Of a stretch of DNA of 64,000 nt, positions 1 to 11,655 are shown in pieces. The notes under the pieces are model-generated. The model saw nothing but the letters and a program-made list of their open reading frames with translations, was not told where the DNA came from and did not search any database. The number at the start of each line of letters is the position of its first letter. Position 1 is the stretch's first letter. Origin of the DNA: Acanthochlamys bracteata (Eukaryota > Streptophyta > Magnoliopsida > Pandanales > Velloziaceae); contig CM034140.1 in assembly GCA_019914995.1 (NCBI GenBank), positions 2,108,001 through 2,172,000 on the forward strand, read 5' to 3'. A program made the position numbers and the translations under genes.

Positions 1-832
1 CACATAAAGTTCAGATAGTGGGCCATGATATTTGGGCTTTCTTTTTGAATTTCAAAAAGAAAAAATCTTATTTCACCGTGTCCGACAACAATAGCGTACG
101 GACTGCTCAAATTTTTTTATCTTCCTCTGTTTCTGTGCTTGTTTTTTACTCAAGAACCTGAGCTTTACCAATTCTCCTTCAACTTCTTCAATTTCAACCA
201 CCAAAGATTCAATCTTTAATCACCATTTTATTCCTTGCAATTTCTAATTGGTTCTACTGATTCAGTGCTTCTCCATCGGGATTTAACAGGTAAAACCTCA
301 TCCCAACATGTTGATCTTGCAGAAATTTGATCTCTTATAGTTCAGGGTAGATCAATCTGGAGTTTTGTTCTTATTTAATGAAGTGAGAGATTGTGAAATC
401 AGGTTTTTGTGTAACTGTTTTTATGGAGAAGTGATTGATAATACTAACATTTGAAACTGATAGATAGATCTGGAACTGGTTTTCTGTATGTCTAGCTGTT
501 TCTCTATTGCCTAATTTGCATTGGTTTTTGGTAAAGAATTAGAAATTGACCCGTGCTAAGTTTCTTTTCTTTTGTCTCTTTTCTGTTTGGGGAAGGAACA
601 GTGAAATCGTGGTATCAAAATTTCAAGCTTGCTACAAGGCTGCAGTTTTTGCGACGATCACTGTGTTAGGAATGATTGTGATCTACATACAGAAAGTCTT
701 CGTTTGTATCGAACACCAATTTTTTTAAAAATTGGTGTTATTTGATTGACAAAATCAGCTGTTTGAATCTATAGGAGGTATCTGGTGCTTGTAAGCATTC
801 TGCAAGTATTGGTTGATTGGAGATTTGGAAAT
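1..832 (+). promoter_or_regulatory. 5' leader of the GT14 gene with a leader intron
   Basis: No convincing ORF is seen here. A CT-rich stretch (about 110-280) looks like 5' UTR. It ends in a good donor, CAG|GTAAAA, after base 289. A matching acceptor, CTATAG, ends at 774, so a leader intron of about 485 bases is likely. The short ORF at 546-728 lies inside this intron and is not thought to be coding. The transcription start cannot be fixed from sequence. Confidence 0.5.
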
Positions 833-2556
833 ATGAGAAAAAGTGGAAGCCTTCATCCTGGAAGGCCCTTTAGTGATAAAAGTTGGATTCTTCCTTTCTT
901 GGCTAGTTTATTGATCTCATTCACGTTGTTCATGGCAACATTGTTTGGGCTTTCCTCACCACAGTATGGCGGAGATTCTTTGTGGTTAGATATTGGATCA
1001 TTTGCTGGTTTGGATGATTCAAATTCACTTAACCAAGATAGGGATCTGACAAAAGTCTTGGTGCAAGACTCGGTTCTGGAGTTGGAACCACCAAGAATAG
1101 CTTATCTAATCACCGGCACAAAAGGGGATAGCTTGAGGATGAGGAGGACCTTGCAGGCAATTTATCATCCTAGGAATCAATATATTTTGCATTTGGATCT
1201 TGAAGCTCCTCCACGAGAAAGGATAGATTTGTCCATATACGTAAGGGATGATCCCACATTCAGTGAAGTTCAGAATGTGAGAGTGATTGCGAAGGGCAAC
1301 CTGGTGACTTACAAGGGTCCGACCATGATTGCTTGTACCCTCCATGCCATTGCCATTTTACTGAAGGAGAGTGCAAAGTGGGACTGGTTCATAAATCTGA
1401 GTGCTTCTGATTACCCACTTATGACCCAAGATGGTCAGTGCTGGCTCACACATCCTATTTGCTTTTTAAGAATTGAAGTCATAAGCAACTCATCCTTTCG
1501 TAGTTAGCATGTAACTAGAACTCATGTCAGATTGATGCCATCCTCATTGCCTATGAATGTTTTGTTCAATTTGTCTTTATTAGATGCTTTAATCATTTCT
1601 CCATATTAGTTTTTGCTGCTTCTATGCCCCACTGTTTACTTCTCCAAATGAACATTATCATCAATACAGCCACAATAGTCATATGTGATATTACATTGCA
1701 TATGTCTTACATGGTTCAGCAGCAATATAGAGTGGTGTAAGATAATGCAAAGGAATTTAGTGCATGCATTCTAGTTAGCATGTGCATCCCTCTTCTTATG
1801 ATGCTATCATGCATCTGTTACTGAAAATATCTGTATAAGCTGTCACTTGATATTTTAGCAAGTGATGTATGTATACTGCTAGATAAGCAGATGTAATGCA
1901 TGTGTTTCCTCTTGGTTGATTTTAGAATAAGGATGTATCTTGCCTCTCTTTCTGTTTTGACCCATGCGATTCATACACAGATATACTCCATGTTTTCTCT
2001 TCATTACCAAGAGGCATCAACTTCATTGAACATACCCAAATGGTCTCAGGGTGGAAACTGTAAGCTCATCCTCTTTAATATTTTCTTGTTTTTCTAATTT
2101 CAGAAAAAATAATTTTTCTTCACATATTTTGTTCTGTCTCATGTATCAGGAACCAGAGAGCCAGACCAGTAATCATTGACCCTGGTCTTTATTTGTCCAA
2201 AAAGTTTGATATTGTCGTTACAGCTGAGCGTAGGGAACTACCTACTGCTTTTAAATTGTTTACTGGTGAGCCATTTCCCTATAGTTTATGAAATCTTTTG
2301 TCTTCTGTTGTTGTTTATGCATACATTATTTTCTTGAAGACATATCCTCTTTCTCAATGCTTAATTCTTCATAAGAAGCATGCCCAATATTTATGGATAT
2401 GCTCTAATAAAATATAACAGTGAGCTTGTGGAAGATTCGTTTCTCGCACTTAGATTAGCTTGGCATGCGAGACATGAAAAACTATGTGAAACTTGTTGGA
2501 TATATCTTATTTTCAGGGATTCCTATATATAGCAGATACACCTAATATACATACAA

Positions 2557-2605
<49 letters not shown>

Positions 2606-3832
2606 ATACAAATAACTTGCGTAATGGAAATTCTTTCATTGCTCAGTTTATTTTAGAAATTTAAACTTCAAACCAAAAGTCTGAACCATTCAAGTTGATA
2701 TGCTATTTAAATTGCTCGAAGACCAAATTTCAGTAATTTTTATCATGTTATGGTTAACATTAAAGTGGACCGTGTGGAGGGCACTTATACCAAGAAGTAT
2801 ATGCGGGTGATTGGTAGATCAAATTTATGAATCTTGATATAAACATTATTTTAGCCATAAAGATTTTATTCCATCTCGATTTTGATTTGTGTTTTCAGAA
2901 TTGCATGTTTCTAAAGAATCCATTTTGTCAACTCTCTACTTGATAACAAAATGATAAATGTGATGAATTAAGTTTATAAGCCATTTAAATAGCAAACTGT
3001 GTAATGGTTCAGATTTTCAATTTGAAGCTTAGATTTCCTAAAACAAACTGTGTAATGGAAAGTTTTCATTATGGAAGTAATATGTAGAGTAACTCATAGT
3101 GTGTGTGAAGTGTGTAGTGGAAAGTTTTGTTATGCTAATTTCCTTCTGTTATTTGCTTACCAATCTCTTAGCTAAACACTTTCAAGACTAAATACTTGAT
3201 AAGGCTGAATCCTGATTTTTACCTCGAAGCTACAGTAACTCATTGTTTGATGTTTTTCTATTAGATAATCTGTTCTTTACTTTGCAGGATCAGCATGGGT
3301 AATGCTCACCAGATCCTTTCTAGAGTACTGCATATGGGCATGGGACAACCTCCCAAGAACAATCCTCATGTACTATGTGAATTTTGTCTCTTCTCCTGAG
3401 GGCTACTTCCATACTGTTATATGCAACTCAGAGAACTATAAAAACACCACAATTAGTCACGACCTGCACTACATTGCCTGGGACAATCCTCCAAAACAAC
3501 ACCCTCGTGTCCTTACCATGAAAGACTTCGGCAAGATGGTCAAGAGCGGATCTCCATTTGCGAGGAAGTTTTCAAAGAACGATCCCGTGCTGAATAAAAT
3601 AGACAAAGAGATCCTAAACAGAACAGAAGGCCGGTTTACACCAGGTGCTTGGTGTGCTGGAAGGTTCGAAGATGGTGCAGATCCTTGTTCAGTAAGAGGT
3701 AATGATACGATATTCAGTCCAGGTCCAGGAGCGGACAGGTTGAGAGAGTTGATCACGAAACTTCAAAGACCAGAAGTGAGGAACAGCAGCTGTACTGACC
3801 ATAGTTTTGACAAAACTAAGATGACTTTATAG
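833..3832 (+). CDS. GT14 beta-glucuronosyltransferase-like Golgi enzyme
   Basis: Exons 833-1433, 1981-2059, 2150-2265 and 3288-3832 join in frame to 446 residues, the usual length of plant GlcAT14 proteins. The start is the ATG at 833 (MRKSGSLHPG); the frame is open upstream only to non-ATG codons. A hydrophobic segment at about residues 18-40 marks a type II Golgi membrane anchor. Family signatures include YLITGTKGD, NLSASDYPLMTQDD, NFIEHTQMVSGWK, VIIDPGLYLSKK, FKLFTGSAWVMLTRSF, YYVNFVSSPEGYFHTVICN and TPGAWCAGRFE. The family is the Core-2/I-branching-like GT14 group. Characterised Arabidopsis members add glucuronic acid to the beta-1,6-galactan of arabinogalactan proteins. The exact acceptor is inferred from family only. 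Confidence 0.9.
2561..2600. repeat. (AG)20 microsatellite in GT14 intron 3
   Basis: Twenty uninterrupted AG units lie in the third intron of the GT14 gene, preceded by an A/C-rich stretch. The tract is likely length-polymorphic. Confidence 0.97.
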
Positions 3833-4615
3833 CTTTGTGCATACATACATACATACATATATACATAAACATGAATGTGCAGTTTTTGCAATTTCATTTG
3901 CGGGAAAGCTAACATTGATATTTTGTTGAGATATACAAACGTCATTCGAATCAAGGAAACGGTTTTGGGATTTTTACGAAGTAACTTCATCGAACTTGGA
4001 ATGAATGATATAAGAATACTGCATCCTAAAGTCTCCATGTATTCAGAACGCATTGGTGATTCTGAAGATGTTGTTCTTCTCCATACGCATTTCATTGGGA
4101 ACCTTATACTGGAGTGCCTACTGGAAAACCAGAGACTCCATTAAATATATCGTACAAGATTTCAAGGTTCCCGTTGCAACTCGCGACTACATAAAGCGGT
4201 CGTTTAGAATTGTTTATAAAAATGTGATTTTGATAAAAAGAAGATTTTCATGAAACTTTTTAAAAATAATTTTTAAATTTAAAAATAAAAGGTCGTCCTA
4301 TGTTGGTTTGGGTGTTATATGTCCCTTTTGAGTGATGGTCACAAAACAATTCTGCTTGGAGATGTTAGATAGCGGCATCTCATAACACTTTTCTGCGAAA
4401 TACAAGTGAGCTAAAATTTCGTGTTTCTGTTGTACGGCAGTGCCCCAATTGTGGAAATGAATTCCAAACTACTTCAGTGAGCCTAGGGGAAATGATTTTT
4501 AGTTCTCTGACCTTTATTCGGTTTGACAACTTACTTCATTATTCAATGTTCTTGTAGGTCTTCTTTGGAAGACGGACTACAACTCTGTCCAATCTGTAGC
4601 CAGCCTAGCCCCAAA
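3833..4615. other. 3' flank of the GT14 gene
   Basis: Probable 3' UTR and downstream sequence. An (ACAT)n tract lies just after the stop, at about 3840-3866. The small ORFs here have no recognisable similarity and overlap on both strands. No other gene is seen. Confidence 0.6.
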
Positions 4616-5395
4616 CATAGTTGTCAGATTCGGACCGGCCCGTCGGAATCGATCTAGAAACCGTCGATTCGGACGGTAAATCGGTCCAGATTTATAAAAA
4701 AACTGTTTATGTAATCGATCCGTTTTGACCCGCTTCAATCCGGTCGATCCGTCCGCCTAGAATCAAATCGGATTGAAAAATTTTTTTAAAAATTATTTAA
4801 AAATTATAAATTGACGATATATAATGAAAAAATAATTATTAATAGTTCTATGTTGAAAAATAATATGTAGTTTAGATTTTGTATTTGGATGTGATAATAC
4901 AAAAATATAATTGATTATTTTATTTGTAAATATTAATTATTAGTGATTTTTAAATTTTTATATTGTAAAATATTTAGACTCAAATATGTATATCTAAAAA
5001 AGTTAGTAATATCTCTTTTATAATTTATCTATTTTATGATTTTATCTTTTTCTAATCTCCTAATTTATTTAAATATTTCTCATTATAAATTTTAGTTGTT
5101 ATTATTGTTGTTGGTGGTGGCAATACTATGGTGGTAATATTTCAATTTTCACTGTGATTATTATTGCTGTTATTGTTGATAGTAATGTCATAATATAAAT
5201 ACTCTGATTTTTTGTTATAATTGCTGTTGTTATTATTATTGGTAGTGTCATTAATAGTAATTTTTTACTGTAATTATTATTATTATTAGTTAAAAATACT
5301 TTAATATTATTGATCAGACGGTTCGACCGGTTGATCCGACGGGTCAATCCGAGAACTGTGATCCGAATAATGTCCGTCCGGTTCTTACAACTATG
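4616..5395. mobile_element. Non-autonomous hAT-like DNA transposon, copy A (780 bp)
   Basis: The element begins CATAGTTGTC and ends ACAACTATG, giving a 9-bp perfect terminal inverted repeat that continues imperfectly into CGGA-rich subterminal DNA. It is flanked by GCCCCAAA (4608-4615) and GCCCCAAG (5396-5403), an 8-bp target duplication with one mismatch. The ends are rich in CCGGTTCGATCC-like motifs and the core is AT-rich with (ATT)n runs. No transposase is encoded. Eight-bp duplications fit the hAT superfamily. A second copy lies at 53180-53972. Confidence 0.85.
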
Positions 5396-6626
5396 GCCCC
5401 AAGATGGCTACTTGTTCAATATGGAAAACACAGCAGTTCAATTTGCAAAAGCTAATTATAATTGCTTCTGCTTGATTGGTATGTACATGTTGTTTCTTCC
5501 ATGGAACCCGGCAGGCGAAACAGTTACCTACTGGTGTGATCAAGAGAAGCTTAATGTTGGCAGCGCTGATATACTCCAATAAGCAAGTTCTATTATCTCA
5601 GTGAAGGCCTATCACCTTTAGTAGGTGAAGGTGATAGGCCTTCACTTGCGAAAGTTTTAGCTTCTTGGGGCAACAAAATGAGCAGATCTTGTTGGCGAGA
5701 TAAAACAATAAGATTCTGAATCGTAGATGAGATTCTGGATCATGAACGAGAAAAAATCTATTATTGAAAATTGTCTGCATCATGAGTACGAAAATGTTTG
5801 GGAGTACTTGTGGAATAAAATAAAAAAACAAATTCTATATTTTTATCTAACTAAAATAAAAATAAATAATAATAAAATTTTACGAATTTTTTAAATAATT
5901 TTTAATATTTAAAAAAATTATAAAATATAATAAAAATTTTATTAAAAAATATTAAATAAAAAATTGAAATGAAATAGATTTTAAAATCACTTCTAAACAT
6001 TCACTAGGTGCGTAGAGGATGTTACCAGCTAATGTCCAGCATCTCATTCGACTTTCTGAATCCTTAGCTTGAGATGTGAAGAAAAATTATCTGACACCGA
6101 ACCGTCTACAAACTGTTCTTCATTGTAAGAGATTCCTGGCGGCTGCAATACATTATCAGAATTTTAAAGGGTCAACAGAGTTCTCAGTTGCAGATTTTTT
6201 TCTGGATAGATCGATCGATTACAATAAGTCTAAGTGCATCTAAACATATTTGAAGTCAACTAGATGACAAGATCTACCAACCTTTCCTTCATTTATCAGA
6301 CTCAAAATTTTGAAGTCATCTAATCATAGGAAAAAGGAAAGAAAGTTTGCAAACTATACAGTTAGGTCAACCACAAATACATGTGCTAACAAACACAACT
6401 TGAACTCCACTTTTTTCCTAGACAGGAGACAGATTGACTAACATTTCTTTCATCAAGTTTTCGTTTCAAGGCCTAAACTTTAGGGTAATCACCGATCTTT
6501 CAAGTCTCCTGACTTTCACCTTTATCCACATTGCAATCAACATTGGAAGATTTCAGAGTAAATGCATGAAAGCTGCATAGGTATATAAAGATCTCAGAAG
6601 CTTGCAAAGAGTTTTTGCATAGATAC
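5396..6626. other. Intergenic region with a strong hairpin and AT-rich DNA
   Basis: Non-coding as far as can be seen. It holds the hairpin annotated separately at 5600-5646, an AT-rich stretch at 5810-5990 and the promoter/5' UTR of the next gene (about 6400-6626). Confidence 0.6.
5600..5646. repeat. Perfect 19-bp inverted repeat with a 9-nt loop
   Basis: AGTGAAGGCCTATCACCTT (5600-5618) is followed by a 9-base loop and its exact reverse complement (5628-5646). A 19-bp GC-containing stem is unusual in this AT-rich intergenic DNA. No TATA box or ORF adjoins it. Confidence 0.95.
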
Positions 6627-8300
6627 ATGATGTCAGGGTTTTCAAGGCCATCGGGAAGCATGATGGCTGGCAGCAGCAACAACAGGAAGAAGCACTATGG
6701 AATGATGCTGCTTCTTGCACTCGGCGTTGCTGTGCTGAGTGTTGTGTTGTTGCACAAGCTGAGAGAACGCCACGTGTTTGGCCTTCTGTTGCAGGATAGA
6801 GATAGACAACTGCTTGCAATGGAGTTCATGCTGGAGGCAAGCCAATATTGATTCTCAAACTTTCAACTCTTATCTGATTTCTATGAGCACTTTTATTTAA
6901 TTTGAAGATTTTATTGATGACTTTATTCGTTTAGCAATATCTACGAATCTGATGATATCGGTTTATGCTTAAAAGCGTTTAAAACATTCTTATTGCATTA
7001 ATTCTTAATCTTCTTGTCAGAAAAAATTGTTACTGATGGCAATTTGCAAATCTCAATTTTCATAAAAATTTGAAAAGAATCTATGTATATATCTAAACAT
7101 TTACATCTTCCTTTTTTGTTTTGTTTTGGTGGTAAACAGAACAAAGAAAGAGACCAATTCAGAGAATTGAAAAGTAAAATGGTTGATATGAAGGCAAAGA
7201 TCATTTCTCTAAGAAAACAGAGAGCAGAGCTTAACAACAAGCTCATGGAAGCAGAGGCCAAAGCCACGTACCTCGCCAAGATAGAAAGAGAAAAAGAAAC
7301 AGCACTGGAAGAGAAGGAAACCGCAACCATCGCGTTATCTGAGAAAGAAGAGCAATCAGTGAAAGCCAACCTTCAAATAGCTACTATGTCAGAACTGTTG
7401 AAGAAGAAAGAAGCTGAAGTCGAAGAACTGAAGCAGCGACTTGTGAACTTAACTCCACCTCAAAGTATTGAGAGCAACAATCTCATCAAGAATATGGACG
7501 CTGCAGAAATTGCTAAAGATGAAAGTAGTGATAATAAAACGACCAATGGAGGAACTACTCTTCAACAAAAAGGGCAATGGATCATGCCAACAACTAATGT
7601 GGAAACTGGAGACAGGAAAGATGAAAATGAAAGTGATGCTAAACAAAGTTCAGAAGTAGTTCATCAGGGAGAAGAAAAGCTTGAGAGTTCGACAGACGTC
7701 TCTGGAGGGAGTGGAATGAATGAGATGAACAGCACAGCAGAGAAGACAGAGCAGAAGAGTAAAGAGGGTGAAACATTAGGATTTAATGGTGCTAGTATAA
7801 CTGGCACAGAAGAAGTAAGACAAATTACAGCTGAATCTGAGAAACGTGATACATCTGATAAGGGAAAGGAAGGACAAGATTCTTCTATTGCAGCAAATGG
7901 CGAACAGGATTCTAAGACAGTATGGCGTGATAGAAGGAAGACAAGCCTTGAAAAGGTAACAGAAGAAAAGAACAGTGAAGATTCTCAGACTGAGAATCGT
8001 GAAGATACTAAGAACAACAAAATGGAAGGTACAAACACAGAGAAGGTTGATGAATCTGGTCCTGACAATGAAGTAAACATATCCAACAAATTGGTAGACC
8101 AGATTTTTGAGGATTCCAATGGAGCACAACATATGCAAAATAATGACAAACATAGTCTGAATGCGTTGAATGAAGGACAGGGAATTGAATTGATCTCTGA
8201 AGATAAAGATGTGCTGAAGAGCAATGAGAATGATCAGAAAAACAGCAGCAGCAACAATTCCATTGAAAATACAGATGGTTTAACCAAAGCCAAAGACTAA
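6627..8300 (+). CDS. Single-pass membrane protein with coiled coil and long acidic C-terminal tail
   Basis: Exons 6627-6836 and 7140-8300 give 456 residues. The start is the ATG at 6627; the frame runs further upstream only through non-ATG codons. Residues about 25-44 form a membrane segment (MMLLLALGVAVLSVVLL) followed by the basic LHKLRER, a pattern known in plant membrane-anchored coiled-coil proteins of unknown function. Exon 2 starts with a Lys/Glu-rich coiled coil (about residues 71-170), then a polar, low-complexity tail rich in E, D, N, S and K. The intron appears to use a GC donor (GAG|GCAAGC) and a normal CAG acceptor. The TAA at 8298 is followed by 55 open codons in the same frame. 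Function is not known. Confidence 0.75.
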
Positions 8301-8468
8301 GACATCAATGTCACAACTGATGAGAACAAAAGCATCGTCAATCATGAAAACTCAAATGAGGGCTCTGATAATAATGCTGAATTTCAAGGTGACGAAGATC
8401 ACAAAGATGATTCAGCACATCAGCATGATGAAACTGCAGGTGAAATCTGCTCAGGTTCGCATAATTAG
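8301..8468 (+). other. In-frame open extension after the stop of the coiled-coil gene
   Basis: After the TAA at 8298-8300 the same frame stays open for 55 codons to a TAG at 8466-8468. Its composition (D, E, N, H and S rich, e.g. DINVTTDENK and GDEDHKDD) matches the acidic tail before the stop, so it was probably coding recently or in the ancestral allele. It may be a recent premature stop, a sequencing error or stop-codon readthrough. Confidence 0.6.
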
Positions 8469-9798
8469 TAGAAGAAGATAAATTTTTGTTTTTGCTTTGA
8501 GCAAGTGATTGGATCTATTGCCTAGTAAACTTTCTTTAGCTTATTGAAATGCCACACAAAGCATGATGGATGCCACATTCATCATCAACTCAGTCCCACA
8601 AGGTCTTAAATTTGCATGAGTATTTTAAAGACTGCTTACTTGCAAACCTTCAGTTGAGAACAATATACTTTATTTTTTACCAAATAGAAAATAACTGTTT
8701 CAACACCAAACACTAAACCACATATGTTCATGATAAAAAGAGCATACTTGTTCATCAGACACTAGAACAAGCTGATGGACTTGTTTGGATACACGACAGA
8801 GTTCACTGTAAGATAGTTAAAAGCATAAAATAAGATATATTCAAATATTACTAATTTGAAAAAAATACAATTTAAGTAAAGACTTTTCCAAACAGCAGTT
8901 CAGCCAGCACCAAAACAACTCGTTGCCAAATTACACAGGAAGGTCCAGGTCCTACGGGAAAACATATCAACCAATTTTACAGGAAAATCTGTGTTTTCAT
9001 TGCTTCAGATAGATATACAAGAAACAGAAGAATTGTTTATACTTACAAAAAGAAGATTAGAAACTAAGATATTGAGAAGACCTACAACCCCCAATCTTAA
9101 ATAGGGCTGATGACCAGAAGGAGTAAACAAATGATTAGAAAAGAATGAAAGAGAACTTAAGAAAACTACACTGAAGCTATAGTTTGCACATTAGAAAACA
9201 GTAGGGATATGAATTAGCACATTTAATACTGCATTAACTAGCAAAAATAGCATAAAGTGTTCAGATTATATCAGAGCTATACCAAAAACAGAGACGACTT
9301 CCAAGTTTAATAATTCCCATGTTAGCGCACCCAACTTTTTAACAATAGTTCTAGAAATAAACGCAGTAACAAACAAAAGAACAATGCACTTAATCTTGAA
9401 AGAAAGCCTCAGAGTAATACACTAAACCTAGATTTCTAGTACATGGAATAACTACAACCATGAACTCGCATGCTACTAGCTAATTAAGTACAAATATAAT
9501 AGGTGGAGAAAACATTAATAGAACAAAGCTGTACCCAAAAAAAACAGAAAAGTTCAAAGTGTCCAATAATCCTTGTGTCAAATGAGTATGCACTGGGGAT
9601 GTGGTATTTCATGTTAAACTCTATAGGTTCCTAAAATAGAGGATCTACATACCTCTTATGAACCCTATCTTGTACCCTTTCTTCCAAATCCACCATTCAT
9701 CATCTAACACCCAGCACCAGGCAAGTATCTCATCCCAACCCAACCATATACAAAAGAAGGGACATGGTCAAATGGGTACAAACAGTATTGCTCATACC
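8469..9798. other. Intergenic, nothing recognised
   Basis: The first part is probably 3' UTR of the coiled-coil gene. The rest is AT-rich, without a convincing ORF, RNA gene or repeat with clear ends. Confidence 0.5.
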
Positions 9799-10324
9799 CA
9801 AGGTTATCAAAATCCCGATTTAAATCTTAAAATCTTACGATTTTACGATTTTATTTCACGTAAACGATCCCGATCTTAAGTAAAATCTTTTTTGAGTAAA
9901 ATCCCACCTAAATCTCGATTTAAATCTTAAAATCGATAAGATCCCGATCTTTTTACGATTTTATTTTTGAAGAATTTTTTGTAATTAACTATATTTGAAA
10001 GAGTTTTTTCTATAAAATTTTAGAGAGTTTTCTATAAAAGTTTGAAGATTTTTTTAAAGATTATAATTTTGAGAAATTTTCTATAAAATATAGAGTAATT
10101 TTTTATAAAATTTAAAAGAAATATAAATTTTTTTTAAATGTACTAAAAATTTTTTAGAAAAAATATTAGAAAAACTTTTATAAAAGATTTTTAATTGTAT
10201 TGAAAATTTTTTTTTATAAAATGTATCGGTATGTAAAATCTTACGATTTTACTTTAAGATTCCGATTTTACGATTATACTCAAGCGAAACGATCCTACCT
10301 AAGATCCCGATTTTGACAACCTTG
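9799..10324. mobile_element. Foldback MITE of the CAAGGTTGTCAAAATCGGG type (526 bp)
   Basis: The left end CAAGGTTATCAAAATCCCGA and the right end (TCCCGATTTTGACAACCTTG) are inverted repeats of about 20 bp with two mismatches. Both flanks carry CTCATACC (9791-9798 and 10325-10332), an exact 8-bp target duplication; 9 bp is possible if the outer base is counted. The subterminal DNA repeats ATCTTACGATTTTACGAT-like motifs and the core is AT-rich, with no ORF. Diverged relatives lie near 51293-51748 and 31390-31531. Confidence 0.85.
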
Positions 10325-11655
10325 CTCATACCAATAAGCCGCATCATAATGCAGAGTGCGCCTAAACCAATTTTACACAACGTTATTGGTGCTTGAAAAG
10401 CAACAAATGGTTAACGGAACTTAAGAAAACCAACTTTTTAGATAGTTGAAGATAGTAGAACAGGGAAGAAAAGTTTGTTGATAACAAGCACACAGTCCAC
10501 AAAAACTACTACCACATTCTTTTAGAAAAATCACACAAAACAAAATATTAAAGAAGATCAAACAAAGAAAACGATAGCTAAAGAAAATTGCGACACCTAC
10601 ATAGCAAGAACTAAAAGAAAATCATCAATCAATCAAGATTAGGTAGGACAGTAGATGAGTATACTTATTTTTGTCAAAAAACAGAGATCTTTTCGATCAA
10701 CTTCGATCTACGGTTTGATTGATCAAATGTTTCCAACGTCGGCGACCTTTCTTTCTCCGCGCGGAACAGAAGAGGAAGGCGGGAATCTGGAGTTGCAAAC
10801 GCAGTTACATTTGCAGGCACGGGCAACTGTTGTGACAGGTTAGCGTTTATCCTAAGCGGATACGGATCCGAATACATGGCAAGTATTAATTAATTAATTA
10901 ATTAATTTGAACGCTTTGCAGGTACATAAGATTTGAAGAAATTACAAATCCAAAATCAATTTATCGACACCATTAGAACCTCTGTGAACATCAGTGATAC
11001 TGCACTTCAACAGCTTATAGAGTGCCTCTGGTAGTGCATATTTTAAATGTTTTTCATTTCATATTTTTTAATATATATTTTATAAATATTTAAAAAATTT
11101 ATTTAAAAATTTAAATAATATAAAAAAAATTTACGTAATATATATTTTTATTATTTTTTATTACTTTTTTGAAAGTAAAAAAATAAAATCTGTTTTTAGA
11201 AAAAAATAAAAAAACTTTTTATTTTAAAAAAATTTCTATTTCATAAATAATTCCAAACCCATGCTATCAAACAACTATCACATAGAAAGTACCGGAAACA
11301 AGAGAAGATTTTATATTAATAACAGCCTTGGAAGGTAAAGAACTTCTAAATGTTTGTCATAGAAGGTAAAGAAAACAACAACAGAACATCACAGTACCTA
11401 CGATGCAAGGCTTGATGACATTAAACGCAAGAAATTAACAGAAGGTAATCTGCGCCCTTGTCGAGCTACAATATCTTTGCATGTTCTTATTAAACCATGC
11501 ATTTCATTAAAAGAAAAAAGAGGAAATTCTCAAAGGGAGTCTCTTAGTGTGCACCAGCTGCTTCTTTAACCTCCTGCAGCTAAATAGACAAGAAGTCAGA
11601 CCTTCTAGAAGTGACGTTTGCAAAATACTTGAGCTAATGCTTTATAGAGTAAAGA
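10325..11655. other. Intergenic region with AT-rich element and ATTA repeats
   Basis: No gene recognised. It contains an (ATTA)n run near 10886-10908 and an AT-rich element (listed separately, 11015-11270). The last 200-300 bases probably hold the 3' UTR of the minus-strand 90-residue gene. Confidence 0.5.
11015..11270 (-). repeat. AT-rich dispersed element, reverse orientation
   Basis: The core contains ATATTTTTTAATATATATTTTATAAAT-like DNA and an ACGTAATATATA motif, and it ends near ATTCCAAACCCATGC. The layout is the reverse complement of the copies at 24957, 38080 and 40434. Boundaries are approximate. Confidence 0.6.

Noticed and set aside
785-832. Upstream start for the GT14 protein
   Set aside because: The frame extends to a GTG at 785, but the ATG at 833 gives the N-terminus and length typical of the family.
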